64,000 nt of DNA from Gymnothorax reevesii (taxonomy: Eukaryota > Chordata > Actinopteri > Anguilliformes > Muraenidae), in NCBI GenBank assembly GCA_029721435.1, contig CM056577.1, positions 26,181,719 to 26,245,718 on the forward strand, written 5' to 3'. The first letter of the stretch is position 1. Each line of letters begins with the position of its first letter. The translations under genes were made by a program, and so were the position numbers. The notes under the pieces were generated by a model, which was given only the letters and a program-made list of their open reading frames with translations, made no database searches and was not told where the DNA came from. Positions 20,906 through 31,857 of the stretch are shown piece by piece.

Positions 20906-22440
20906 GATGGCAAAAAGCAGCACATGCTACTGCAATTTAAAGAAATTCAAGAACAAATGAGAAATAAAGTGAGTTACAACTCCATTCTGAAGGCCGTGGT
21001 ACTCCAGCGCACCATGCTGAGAGCCATTATCTACATATGGAGAAAACTTGGAAGAGTGATGAACTTTCCCAGGAGTGGTGAGCCAGCCAAGATTTCCTCC
21101 AAGAGCAAATCAACGACTCAACCAGGAAGACACAAAAGAACCCAGACTGACATCTAAGAACTGCCAGCATCATTTGTCCAGTTAAGGTCTCTTCTCATAA
21201 TTCCACAAGAAGAAAGAGATCGGGAAAAAATGGCATCCATAGGACAGCTGCAAACAAAACTACAGCAGACCAAAAAGAACATTAAAGCTTGTCTCACATC
21301 TCGATGATCCCTGAGACTACTGTGATAAGATTTTATGGACTAGTGAGTCAAAAGTGGAACATTTTGGAAGACATGGGTCCCATTACATTGGGCATAAAAC
21401 TGACACAGCATTTCACACAAAGGACATCATACAAACAGTCAAAAATGGTGGTGGTGGTGTGATGGTGTGGGGCTGCTGTGCTGCTTCAGGGCCTGCGCAA
21501 CTTGCCATAATTGCTGGAATAATGAATTCTGCTCTCTACCAGAATTTCCTGCCATAGGTTCATGACCCAAAGCTCAAGCTCAGTTGGGTTATGCTGCAGG
21601 AAATTGATGCAAAACAGGCAAGCAAGTCCACCTCTGAATGGTTCAAAAGAAACAAAATGAAATTTTGGAGTGACCTAGTGTCAGATCCTGAGTCTTTTTT
21701 GATTGTGTCCCACCCAAAGCAACTGTCGTTGTCAGTTTCTCCTTCAGTTTCCCTAATTGGTTCTCATTACTTTAATGGTTTGCCCTTTCGTTTGTGTTCC
21801 AGCTCTCTCCTGTTCCCTAAAGTGAGTTATTGTCGTGTTGGTGTAACTTCCTGCTATCCGTCTTCCTTTTGCTTGATATTCCTCTCCCATCCACAGTGTC
21901 CACTTCTAAAGTCACACAGCTCCGATTTAATAGGGAATCTCTTCCCGTTTTGCAGTCGTTGCGAGAGGCTTCTTTCAGTATTTCCTACACCCCAGTTCAA
22001 AGACGTGCACCTGCCTGCACGCCCTGATTCATTCGGCTTTCCATCCCAGTTACTGACCTCGGATCAGTCCCTTCGCCTGTGCTTTGCCTGAAGCTCCTGA
22101 AACCCAGTTCGCCCCTGCCTGACTCAGACGTCTCCTGACCAAGCTTCACGAAGTGCCTTTCAGCTTAAATTGTCTTTAGAAAATGAAGAAGCCCATTTGG
22201 CTTTATCTGTGATCCGCATCTGGCTCTTGTTCTGAAAATGCGTGACAGCCTCGTCTAACTCCTGACTTGAATCCGGCTGAGATGCTGAGGCATGACCTTA
22301 AACAGGGAGTTCAAGAACCCTCCAATGAGGGAGAATTAAAACAATGCTGCAAAGACGAGTGCGCCAAAATTCCTCCACAGCAATGTAAAAAGACTAATTG
22401 CCAGTTATTGCATAAGTTGGTCCTGCCAAGGGTGGCACCA
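20906..22440 (+). pseudogene. Tc1-like transposase remnant, interrupted
   Basis: Fragments in order. The N-terminal HTH region (IQEQMRNKV ... LRAIIYIWRKLGRVMNFPRS) is near 20946-21080, followed by GEPAKISSKS. The first catalytic block is near 21334-21365 (LWTSESKVEHFG; the Asp reads Ser). The glycine block VKNGGGGVMVWGCCAASGPA is near 21438-21497, and the Q-D block is degraded (MLQEIDAKQASKST). The LTR-like insert then breaks the gene just after KFWS. After it come LTPDLNPAEMLRHDLKQG near 22257-22310 and a C-terminal part to about 22440. Multiple frameshifts and stops make it non-functional. Confidence 0.85.
21679..22247. mobile_element. LTR-like insertion (TG...CA, 569 bp)
   Basis: Begins TGTCAGATCCTGAG and ends AAAATGCGTGACA. 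The flanks look like one 6-bp target repeated with two mismatches (ACCTAG on the left, GCCTCG on the right). It sits inside transposase sequence whose reading resumes directly after it, so the insert boundaries are well supported. No internal retroelement genes are present, consistent with a solo LTR. Orientation is unknown. Confidence 0.6.
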
Positions 22441-22640
22441 CCAGCCATTAGATTTAGATGGGTGATATAGGGTTTGAATGATTATTTACCTTCAATAAAT
22501 GACATGATGACTTAAAAGCTACATTTTGTGTTTCCACAAATTGTCTTTGTCTTATATTAAAATTAGTTGGATCATCTGAATCAGTTAACAATATTCAAGC
22601 AAAAGAAATTGAGAAGGGGGCAAATACTTTTTTCACAGTT

Positions 22641-24320
22641 ATGTTTGTCATTAGTTAATTTTCCTATCCTGACCCAGCAATAAAAGAGCTGCATAGTGTA
22701 TCCGTATGTATTTAGTAAGAAGTCAGAAGTCCATTTGTATTATCTGTTAAAGGTTGGTCCATTCGTTCTGTTCACTTGCCTTGCAAATTAATTGAGAGCT
22801 TTACAAATTAAACTAATGAAAAGTGCACAGGATATACACTGATCACCAGGCCTGTTTTCATCCAAATTCAAGTTTGATTCCTGACAAGTTTGACTTCAAA
22901 GGTTCTGCTCAAGCAGGTTTAAGTAGGGGCACTGCTCGAATTTGGGCGTGATCTGTGATCCAAGCAGAGATGTGGGCAGAAAATAATATTGGTTTTTATT
23001 GCTTCCAACTGACAGACTCATGCGTGGCTCCAAATTCGAGCCAGAGCCTGCAGAAGTAATTGGGCTTTGATGGTGAGGCGAGCTCGCAAGCGAAAGCAAT
23101 TCCACCATACCGCTGCACATCTGCGTTGCTCTAATGCTGTGCAAGGTCACAGAGAAGTCATCGGATTGAACATAGAAAAAAAGGCTCTATTTCAAATCTC
23201 TTACTATTTCTTTCAAACACTAATAGAATCAAGCCTATGTCATTCGGAAAGTTTTTACTTGTTCAAGGTCATCTTATTGGACTAACTCCTTTTTAGTTTC
23301 TTCCGAACAATATTGATATTCATTTTTTCTGTTTTGCGTATACAGTAGGAAAATATCAACGGTTCATTATTTTATGAAATGTCTCGTCGAAATGAGAGTT
23401 TTTTGGTTTAACCACTTAACCAAAGTAGCAGAAAATAAAATCATATGTTGGCATCCGTCGTGCACAGATGTTCGTATTGTAAAGATTGCCCCTGGCACTA
23501 CAAAATAATACAGAGCTGTTGCTCAGACTGGTCATGTTAGACTCAGCTAACGCTGGGGTAAGATGCTCAGATATCAATCTAATGTCTTGATATTATTTGT
23601 TTAAAATGGGAAGTCAAAGCTCCAGCAAATGTTGAATTTGATTTATTTTGACTTTGAAAGATATTTTGGAAAATGTGCTCTGTGTTACCGATGGAATAAA
23701 CCAAGAACCCCATCCAACAAGGACAAAGAAAATTTCTGTAGGCCAGTATTCAACTTTTACTTGAAAACCTCTTCTCAGCAAGAACCGTTCAAGGCCATTC
23801 TGAAAAGGAAGTTCCAGAAACATGAAATTCTGTTCATCCAAAAACAACATGCTATTGGTATTCCCTCATTATATCAAAACCTGAATTGTTTATTTTTTAT
23901 TGAGAGGGTGGGTGGCATTTGGATCTGACAACGCCGCTTATTTATGATTTTGTTCTTGGTGGCCCATCATGTTCGGAAGTTATAACTCCTCTTTCCAAAC
24001 AAAATTTGGACACTCTTCTAAAGAGATGCAAGCACAACAGGGTTTTGAAGACTGGGGATAAACAACTTATGGATGACATTGTTTAAAAAATAAGAGCATA
24101 TGTTTAATACAATAGAAAAAAAATTGTTTAAAAAACTAACCCATAGATAGTCGGACAGATCACTGCAATTGCAGATATGACTTTTTAATGCTGACAAAGA
24201 GTGAATTATTTAGTCTACTCAAAAAAAGAATTTTACATATGCTGACAGAAGTATGTCAGAATTTGTTCACTTAATTATTACATATTCTGTTATATTCCAT
24301 AATTATTTTATCCCAAACTC
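22641..24320. other. No feature recognised
   Basis: Two overlapping ORFs near 23614-23928 on opposite strands have no known motif. No bounded repeats seen. Confidence 0.4.
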
Positions 24321-25560
24321 ACCACTTGGTTCTTGAAGGAGTATAGAATAGGCCTCAATCAAATCTACCCAAAATATGTTTTGTATTTAATACAATGTAC
24401 AACATATTGGTCCAGTGACTTATTTTTGTTACTTTAGCTCTAAACTGCAGCACAGTATTAGTATCACCGTTTTAAATATCAGTTTAATGTAAATACTGCA
24501 AACTTTAGAGTACTTTGACACAAATGAAGTGATCTTCAGTGCTTGGCCAAAGAAAAGTTACTGTTTGAATTTAAATAAGCAATACTTAGGAGCCTATGAT
24601 TGAATCATTATTGCAGTGATTTACGTTTTTCAGCTGAAATCTTATTTTAACCCTGAATGATGCAGTCTGTTGCTCACCATTTTTTAAGCAATTATGTTGG
24701 AATAAATAACACATGGTCATTAAAACCTGTAACTGTGTTTCAAGAGGAGCAAACTATTGGCCTGCATCAAGCAAAGAAAACAGAGGAGATTTCTGAAATC
24801 ACATTGGGTCCAGAACTGTCCAATGCGTTACAAAATCCTGGAACGATTGAGAGGAACCATTAACTTCACGGAAGAAATGAGTCAGGAAAAAATCATGGAT
24901 GATCTGGAGTAAGCCATTTGGTTCTGAAAAGAATATTCTGCAGGCCTCTACCAAATTTACTCAAATAGGTTTTATCTTCAATACAAATTAGAAATACAGT
25001 ACATTTAAAAATATTGGGACAGTGACTTCTTTTTTGTTACTTTAGTTCTCCACTGCAGCACATTATCAGTATCACAGAATTAAATATTGATTTCATGTAA
25101 ATTCTGCCAAGTTGAGAATGTTTAGAACCATACATGATCTTCATCATCAAATAAAAACACCAAAAGCCTCCTTTTTCATGATATATGGACGCTTGGTCAG
25201 GTAGTGTCACTCCATGAAGCATCGGGATGAGATTGGGCTCGATCTACACTGCCCAGCCAAAAAAGTACTTCGAAATAAATTAAGCAAATCTTTAAGAGCC
25301 TACGATTGAATCATTATCGCAGAGATTAATATGTTTCAGTTAGAAACAATTATTTTAATATCTGATGCAGTGTTTTGGTTATCATTTCATAAACAACCAT
25401 GTTGGAGGATGTATCCCATGGTCGTGGAAAATATATTATTGTGTTTCAAGAGGGGCAATTATTAGCCTGCATCAAGCAAACAAAGCAATTAAGGAGATGG
25501 CTGAAATCACTAAAGAAAATAACTACGGAGATTGCTGAATTCACTGGAGCTGGGTAAAAA
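24321..25560 (+). repeat. Imperfect tandem duplication, about 590-700 bp units
   Basis: Unit a (24321-24912) starts ACCACTTGGTTCTTGAAGG; unit b starts GCCATTTGGTTCTG at 24913. Both go through AGGCCTC, CAGTGACTT, TTTGTTACTTTAG, CTGCAGCACA and TTAAATAT before entering the 5' end of the same Tc1-like family. Unit b carries about 116 extra bp before the Tc1 end and runs on into a longer Tc1 copy. Unit a is cut off where unit b begins. Confidence 0.75.
24540..24912 (+). mobile_element. Tc1-like 5' fragment in duplication unit a
   Basis: Terminal-type sequence (GCTTGGCCAAAGAAAAGTTAC), then CCTATGATTGAATCATTATTGCAGTGA, then the transposase start region (TGTGTTTCAAGAGGAGCAAAC..GGCCTGCATCAAGCAAA). 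It ends after AAAAAATCATGGATGATCTGG. Same family as 25247-27398 and 40511-41668. Confidence 0.85.
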
Positions 25561-25962
25561 ATTTCCCAACATATTATTAAAACTGGAAGCATGGTGTTGA
25601 ACCATCAACTTTGTGAAGGACATTGGTTGAAAAAAAGATTAGATTATGTGTGTAATTGGGGGTCTTTAAAACATTTGGTGCAGTCACATTGTACAAAAAT
25701 TGACAGTACAACTCATACCTACATTTAATTGTGAAAGTAAGACCATTTCCACATGCAGAATGCAGCAAGAACTTGCAGGATTGGGAATAAATAGCTGTGT
25801 GGCCACAGGAAAACTGCTTGTTAGTGACACTAATTGGGAAAAGACAACTTCAGTTTGCTAGAGCATAAAGATTGGGCTGTGAAGCAATGGAAAAAGGTCA
25901 TGTGGTCTGATGAGTCCAGATTTACCGTATTCCTGAGAGATGGGCACATCAAGGTGAGATTA

Positions 25963-26897
25963 TACAACATATAGATCTGACGGAGCAATCTGATTGGTCA
26001 ATCAGACGTTTAGAATGTTCTAAAATGAGCAAGACAGCACGGGTAGCCTGCGCTCAAATGAAAAATACCTCATCACTGAAATTTCATTAATTTGTCAATT
26101 TTCTTTGCATTTGTACATTGAAATGAACATTTAATAAATCCACACATCTGTGAAAACTGTCATCTTTATTTCAGAGGTAAACTGAAAATGGCCTGAAAAG
26201 GTGATTAGCTAAAGCCCCCGAAAGGTAGGGTTGAAATTATATAACTCTGTTCAGCCTTCAGGTTACAGGTTACAGGTTACTTTTGTTTCTTTTGCTGCTT
26301 GGCCGCATTAATCGGAGCTAACGTTAAATTGGAGTGACACACCCCCAGCTGAAATGAAACATCTGCTGGTGAGTTTATTTAAAGACTGATTTTTGTTTTG
26401 GTGCCGACACTGGAAAGCCATTGCCTATATTGAAATATAACTGTTAATATAACATAAAGATCAGCTGTGCTGATCTACATAAAGTTGTACATAAAGATCA
26501 GCTGTGCTGGCGAGTCATTGTCACACACCTGTTAGCTTAAAAATGACTGAGATGTCAGCAGAAGTATAACTATCAGTCCATGAAAAAATTTTTTTTTTTC
26601 CAGCAGATATTCTAAAAACAACATGATTGAACTATCAAAGCAATTTTTTGTTGCTATGTGTGGTATTTATTCAGTTTTGGGAAATCACTGCCCACAATAT
26701 GAATACATTTTTATTATACATTTTATTTTGTTGGTAATAGTTGTAAAATCGCATTATTACACCCAAGGGTGTGCTTGACCATCATTATAGTCACTTCACG
26801 ATGCTAACAAAACTCGGTGCAAGCGCTTCGTTCCTGATCGCATCCCCGTCGTGACAAAAATGACAGTCAAGCACACCCTCTCGTGTAATAATACTTA
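25963..26897. mobile_element. Unclassified 0.93-kb insert within a Tc1 relic
   Basis: Bounded on both sides by resumed transposase sequence, so its limits are good to about 5 bp; the flanks GAGA and AAGA may be a decayed 4-bp duplication. Left end TTATACAACATATAGATC; right part carries the 26753-26892 hairpin. Internal oddities are three GGTTACA copies near 26268-26283 and a repeated ACATAAAGATCAGCTGTGCTG near 26453-26505. No ORF of note. Confidence 0.6.
26753..26892. repeat. 140-bp near-perfect hairpin, MITE-like
   Basis: The first 32 bases (ATTATTACACCCAAGGGTGT...) match the reverse complement of the last 32 (ATTATTACACGAGAGGGTGT...) with about five mismatches. Weaker pairing continues inward (GTCACTTCACGATG against GTCACGACGGGGATG). 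The whole segment can fold back. It is either a separate tiny element or the right end of the larger insert. Confidence 0.7.
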
Positions 26898-27424
26898 AAA
26901 AGAAGCCCGTGAAGCGATGCAACCGTCATGCATAATGCCCACTATATAGGGCTCTGGAGGCCGTGTTCGAGGCTCAGCAACATTACGCTGCAAAATAATG
27001 AAGAACCTGAATGTACAAAATGACCACGTTATGCCTTCAATGGATTTTTTCATCTCGGACAGCACAGGCATACTCCAAGTTAACATTGCCAAGATTCATC
27101 AAACATAAATTGTAAAAGAGTGGTTCAGTGGAATCATTTTTATCCATGAATTGGTCACCGCAGAGTCCTGACCTTGACCAATTGAAAGTACTTGGGATAT
27201 GCTGGAGAAGGCCTCATGAAGTGCTTTGACTCTCCCATCATCAATAGAAGACGAGCACCTCAGCCAAATATTAAAGCAGCTCTGCTCAGAGATAGAACTT
27301 GTTGTACTTGATTGTGGAAACAATGTCATGACGGATGTGTAACGTGATCACAGTCAAAGACGAACAACAAATTATTTTTATTTTTTTTCCAGGTAGTGTA
27401 TATTGGAATCACAAAAAAAAAATT

Positions 27425-27430
<6 letters not shown>

Positions 27431-27490
<60 letters not shown>
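27431..27490. repeat. (AT)n microsatellite
   Basis: About 30 uninterrupted TA dinucleotides, starting 32 bp beyond the right end of a Tc1 relic. The isoleucine/tyrosine-rich ORFs predicted across it are artefacts. Confidence 0.98.
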
Positions 27491-27492
<2 letters not shown>

Positions 27493-27496
<4 letters not shown>

Positions 27497-28016
27497 TTTT
27501 TTTATATGAATATTGTAGAGAAGAGAAAGTAATGAAAGTGGTCCGTTTGCATTCAGTAATACGATGAGTCGTATGACCCATCTCACTGGACCATAGATCT
27601 TCACAGTAGATGCCCTGACAGACATGTACTTCAGTCCTCATTGGCTTTTCTTTGCCTGCGGACCATTTTTAAGTTCAAGTTTGTCTTCAGAAAGTGAAAC
27701 GCATGCGCATTCAGATTCTGCACAGGAGATTTACTTCATCTGAAAGGGCACCCATTTATAAATTTAACTAAGTATGGTCCCTTTGTATTTGTAGGAGAAC
27801 AATATCTAGCACAGAGTGGCGTGCCAAAATGAAATGTGGATGTATACAATATACAACAATAATTCATCCAATATACACGCTTATACCCAAAAAATGAAAG
27901 TAGACAGGCCCTATGTGAACCTCATGCTTTCGTCATGCTGCAAATACTGAAGGACCTTGCTGTATAGTATGTTTTTTTTTTCTATTTCTTGCATAGAGTT
28001 TTCAATTAACTGGCTA
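27493..28016. other. No feature recognised
   Basis: No bounded repeat or credible ORF. Confidence 0.4.
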
Positions 28017-28020
28017 TTAA

Positions 28021-28746
28021 AGGAGAATTCCGGTGTGAAATTGACTTGGGGTGTATTGAAACATGATGAGTACTAACTTTTGTCGAATACCCCACCTCCG
28101 TACGCATGCAACATTTCAAAATAAATGGCTTTTTAGCCGAAGCTCCAAACAGGCTTATAATTCCGAGGGCCCTGACATGTAAAACGAGGTCCTGAGAACT
28201 TTGAAAATGCACAAGTAGTTTATTAAAAAAGACTATTTATGCAAACAGTACCTTGATGAAGTTTCCAGTGGCCTCCGTCTTGAAAGTCATGAAAAGTCGA
28301 TTGACTAGCACGAACGAATAGAAAGGAAAGGAGAACAGATCGCAATCTATTCGTTCGTGCTCGTCAATCGACTTATTGTGACTTTCAAGATGGATGCAAC
28401 TGGAAACTACCTCAAGGTATTGTTTGCATAAATAGTCTTTTTTAATGAACTACCTGTGCATTTTCAAAGTTCTCAGTGCCTCGTTTTACATGTCAGGGCC
28501 CTTGGAATTCTACCGATGAAGTGTGGAACTACTTTGAGCCTAGTTAATGATGAAAAAAATAGCAATTTCTTTGCATGGCAACGCTATGCCCGATTCACTA
28601 CCATTGTAAGCCTGTTGGGAGCTTCGGCTAAAAAGCCATTTATTTTGAAATGTTGCATGCGCACGGAGGTGGGGTATTCGACAAAAGTTAGTACTCATTA
28701 TCATGTTTCAATACACCCCAAGTCAATTTCACATCGGAATTCTCCT
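28021..28746. mobile_element. Palindromic MITE of TTAA-target type
   Basis: The two halves are inverted copies. The left arm (28021 to about 28310) starts AGGAGAATTCCGGTGTGAAA and the right arm ends in its inverse, ATCGGAATTCTCCT. Shared internal blocks include CTTGGGGTGTATTGAAACA, AAAAGCCATTTATTTTGAAA (inverted) and ACGAACGAATAGA near the centre. TTAA precedes the left end (28017-28020) and ATAA follows the right (28747-28750), fitting a mutated TTAA duplication as in piggyBac or Kolobok elements. The right arm holds about 100 extra bp near 28512-28610. No coding capacity. Confidence 0.82.
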
Positions 28747-28750
28747 ATAA

Positions 28751-30905
28751 AATGTGAGAAGTTATACAAGGAGGCACTTCCACTTCTTTAGTTTTCCAGC
28801 ACTCTCCAGTATCACAGCCCAAAATCTTAGACGGTGAGTAACATCCAACATTACTTCATCAGGTATTGACACAGCTGCCGTGAGTTAATAAGGCCCAACA
28901 TGGCGGTCAAATATCATCCCTGTGGCCCAAAAGCAGTGCGGCCGGACCGATTCCGTCACAGGGGTTTCAAAACAAAGACAACAGTAACTGCTGACTGACC
29001 TACAGTTAAACCTCTGGGTCCCAGATGCACTGGAGTGGCAGGCGTCGAGGTCGCCGAGGGAGGGATCGGATGTTTCACAGCTTTTCCCCGAAGAGTTGCA
29101 GGTGAGGGGAAAGCAAAGTTCTCCGTAATTGAATCTCGGCCTGGACGTTCTCCGTCCAACGCCTCCGGCAGCGGGATGCTGGAGACATCCGGGGGAATCC
29201 TGTGGAATACTGCAAACTACATTACCAGGTAGAGAAAGTTCAAGCTCAGAAGTTCCTCCTTCAAGGTTCAGACCTACACATTCAAGGGGAAAAAGGTAAG
29301 AAAACCAGTCCACAAAATCTTAATGCTTGTCACTGCGTTTGTATGCTATTGGCACAGTACATAAAATTGTTTCCATTGCCAGAAATATATAATGTGAGGT
29401 CTTAAAGTTTTTTATTCACAGCATGGATTTAAGTAGGCTGAAATTAAAGCAGGGAGTCAACTAGTATTTATATTCAGTTAACTGACTGAACAATAGGAAT
29501 GACAGCTGTTTTAATTGTGTTGCCATCCAAATGCTTATGGACCTCACTGTAATTAATTAGTAACCCCTTCTGCTTGTAATAGGTAGTATAAGCCCCCTGC
29601 TGGAACACTGTTGTACCCTGTAGGCAAGTGTGCTCTCTTTCCTTTGCATCATTGTCACGCATTTACCATCCACACATTGGACAGGTGCCGGTGCCGTAAA
29701 GGCATATGCATGCCCGTGTGACAGTGACTTTTCCACAATGTGCAGGTCAGGGAGTGTCAGAGGTGATTTAGTATGCAGCAGAGAAGAGTGGTATTTCTCA
29801 ATGAAGGTAAGCCTGAGGTATATCATTGAAAGGAGCTAATGCAGAGGCAAGGACCTTTGCCTACCCCACCATAAACTTACATTACTGGACAGACAAGGCA
29901 ATGCATCCTATCTAATCAGATTCTTGTTAGTGGCAAGTGCCCTTACAAGCACATATCCATGGCTATGGCAGTTGCTTAGAGAGAATCTTCAGAAGTTGGG
30001 GTCATTCGTTAAAAAAGGCCATTTAGAAATGCAAAGTTACGGTCTAATGTCTCAGAATCTACCACCGATTATTCACTCCCAATCCAATTAATATTGATGA
30101 TTCATTTCCACTCCTTATGGGACCAGGCAGAAAAAATATTACTTATTCAATATAATACATTTTTTCTAGGGTCTAAATAAAGACCAAGTATATGGCCATT
30201 GGCTCAGCAGCTCGAGGTGAAGTGAAATCATTTATTGATGGTTTTTCTTATGAAACATTACATTGATGTATGATGTCATGTTCCTAGAGTACGTTCACCC
30301 GTTGAAATGTGTGAATTCCACAGGAACTTGCCTGGACAACTTTTACGCATTGTGCTCCATGTTGTCTTATAGAGCAGATAATAAAGGTAAGCTAATTACT
30401 TTGCTGGACTTAGTTTTACTCTTAAATTTGAAGACGTTTACAAAATGTCCAGTAATAACAAATGTTATTTCCAATGGGAAAGGGAAAAAAAGACATTCTT
30501 GTCAGGGAGGGAGAGAGAACTTTCCATTTGAAAGGAATATTAAATTAAATGTAGGTGTCTGAATCTGATGCTTACCTCATATTGACACAGGTGTGTTTAC
30601 ATGGATTATCCATACGATTGGCCGAGCACATTCTCATTTCTGCCATTTTTGGGATGGGCGAGAGGAAGAGGATTATCCTGGCTTAAGAGATCAGGTCTCG
30701 AGTTCTGTTCAAGAATCAAGGAGGCCACAAGAGAATTTTCTGTTTCCCAGCAACAAGTTGGATGTTGGGATATATCCCATGAGCCTCGAGGATAGCAGAG
30801 ACTCAACAGCTCCAGCTCATACAAGTGTATTTCCCCCTATCAATATACTCGAACTCTCAAAAGTGTAGAATCAGAGGTGATTTTCACACAGATTGAACGG
30901 AAGAA
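28751..30905. other. No gene recognised; locally GC-rich around 28900-29230
   Basis: The 28885-29313 minus-strand ORF and the overlapping plus-strand ORF at 29035-29232 lie in a CpG-containing patch but show no motif I know. The remainder is ordinary AT-rich sequence without bounded repeats. Confidence 0.3.
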
Positions 30906-30911
30906 ACCTTG

Positions 30912-31185
30912 CGTAGCAACAACTCAAGGATCAAAAACATAACTCTAAACTCTGAAGGGATAGTCTGGAACAAATATGACAAAAAATGGAGAGGCTCGGT
31001 CAACTGCCCGATTTAAAGCCCACAGAGCTGCAGTGGGATTACCTGGATTGTAGGGTTTATGAAGTGTGCCCATCTTCAAAGACAGAGCAATGAACAATAT
31101 TACAGTCCACATGGAAATCCATTGAGAGTGATAACTTAGTATAATAAAATTCCCGAATGCCTACAATGTTCCAAGCATTCATTAC
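30912..31185 (+). pseudogene. C-terminal fragment of a Sleeping Beauty-type Tc1 transposase
   Basis: Across two frames this reads a second catalytic block like QQ-DPKHNSKL (near 30918-30960). Then come YLEQI, KMERLGQ, and LPDLKPTELQWDYLDCRVYE with CPSSKTEQ (near 31003-31095). Next is a tail with ILQSTWKSIESDNL (near 31100-31140) and RMPTMFQAF (near 31155-31182). The order and residues match the last third of Sleeping Beauty-like transposases (PDLNP.EL.WD.LD, then RMP..C.AVI). It contains stops and frameshifts, and no terminal repeats are visible. This is a different family from the others in the window. Confidence 0.72.
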
Positions 31186-31309
31186 CTCAAACAGAAATCA
31201 CTAAAATATAAAAGTGATATTTATCTTCCGAAAACTTTGAACCCCACTTTAGATACTGAACAAAATACAAATTAATATATTTTAGAGCTTGTTTACCATT
31301 ATGCGAATG

Positions 31310-31761
31310 TGTGATGGCGTTGGTGTTTAGACGCCAAGAGCAGTGGCCCGAAATAAAAGTAAAAACCCAGCAGCGTGCTGAGAGGCTAAAACAAATGGAA
31401 ATCACCAGACTTGCGCTACCAACGGACCTGACGCCGTCCGTTGTAGCCAAAAAGCGAGCTCGACCACAATACAAAAGAAAAGGGAAAATAAACCAAATGA
31501 ATCCCTTACTTACTAACACTATACCTTTTATACAGCTAAATCCTGCCAATACTCTGTCTTCTCAAATACCTCACTGGCTAAAGCGTCGAGCGCAAAATGA
31601 CACTCCAGCAACACGAACGAGGAAGGACAGGAGCTTAAATAGAGTCCGGGCAACGCCCCCCTAATCAATGCCAGCTGGCTAAGGAATCCGACGGTGAGCA
31701 AAAGGATATCGTCCCGGACGAGAGTAACAAAAGGAGCTAACAAAGCTCCCAAACCATGACA
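31310..31761 (-). mobile_element. Solo LTR with perfect 5-bp target duplication
   Basis: Read on the minus strand this 452-bp unit begins TGTCATGGTTTGGGAGC and ends CAACGCCATCACA, the TG...CA form of retroviral-type LTRs. GAATG flanks it on both sides (31305-31309 and 31762-31766). A TATA-like CTATTTAAGCT lies on the minus strand at 31633-31643, where an LTR promoter would sit. No internal retroelement genes are present, so it is probably the product of LTR-LTR recombination. The 117-aa plus-strand ORF across it is not a gene. Confidence 0.85.
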
Positions 31762-31857
31762 GAATGTTTTTATGGAATACAATAACATGGACAAGCAATT
31801 CCACTATTTTGAGTTGTAGAGTGCGTTCAATTACCAAGCCCTGCATTAGGGAAACCA

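Larger units (their letters stand above)
20156..22640 (+). mobile_element. Tc1-like relic with two nested insertions
   Basis: The ends are CACAGTGCTGTGAAAAAGTC on the left and the inverted GGGGGCAAATACTTTTTTCAC on the right. Inner ends carry the TGTTTCAGATCAT(T/C)A block shared with the copies at 5428-6172 and 60176-61374. Family sequence breaks at about 20262 and resumes at about 20648 (AATATGAGACAAACATAACC). It breaks again at 21679 and resumes at 22248. Removing both inserts leaves about 1.5 kb, the normal Tc1 size. Confidence 0.88.
25400..27330 (+). pseudogene. Tc1-like transposase remnant
   Basis: Starts near CATGTTGGAGGATGTATCC (25398-25416). TTGTGTTTCAAGAGGGGCAATT marks the HTH region. 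The first catalytic block reads VMWSDESRF near 25900-25923. After the insert, RSPVKRCNRHAXCPLYRALEAVFEAQQ-like residues lie in a shifted frame. A degraded acidic C-terminal half (SPDLDQLKVLGICWRR-like near 27172-27210) follows. The gene is interrupted by the insert at about 25962-26897 and by many stops. Even with the insert removed the frame does not hold. No function expected. Confidence 0.8.
25247..27398 (+). mobile_element. Tc1-like relic split by a 0.9-kb insert
   Basis: Left end CACTGCCCAGCCAAAAAAGTAC, right end TTTTTTTTCCAGGTAGTG, with TA at 25245-25246 and 27399-27400. Family sequence is continuous to GATGGGCACATCAAGGTGAGA (about 25962) and resumes at AGAAGCCCGTGAAGCGATGC (about 26898). 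Without the insert it would be about 1.2 kb, so other internal deletions exist too. Confidence 0.88.

Noticed and set aside
27326..27641. ORFs with long Ile-Tyr repeats
   Set aside because: They are translations of the (AT)n microsatellite.
28885..29313. 142-codon minus-strand ORF in a GC-richer patch, with an overlapping plus-strand ORF
   Set aside because: Open frames are expected by chance when GC rises. No motif, start context or exon borders support either strand.
31311..31664. 117-codon plus-strand ORF rich in Lys/Arg
   Set aside because: It lies wholly within the solo LTR bounded by GAATG duplications and reads the LTR backwards; no protein motif.
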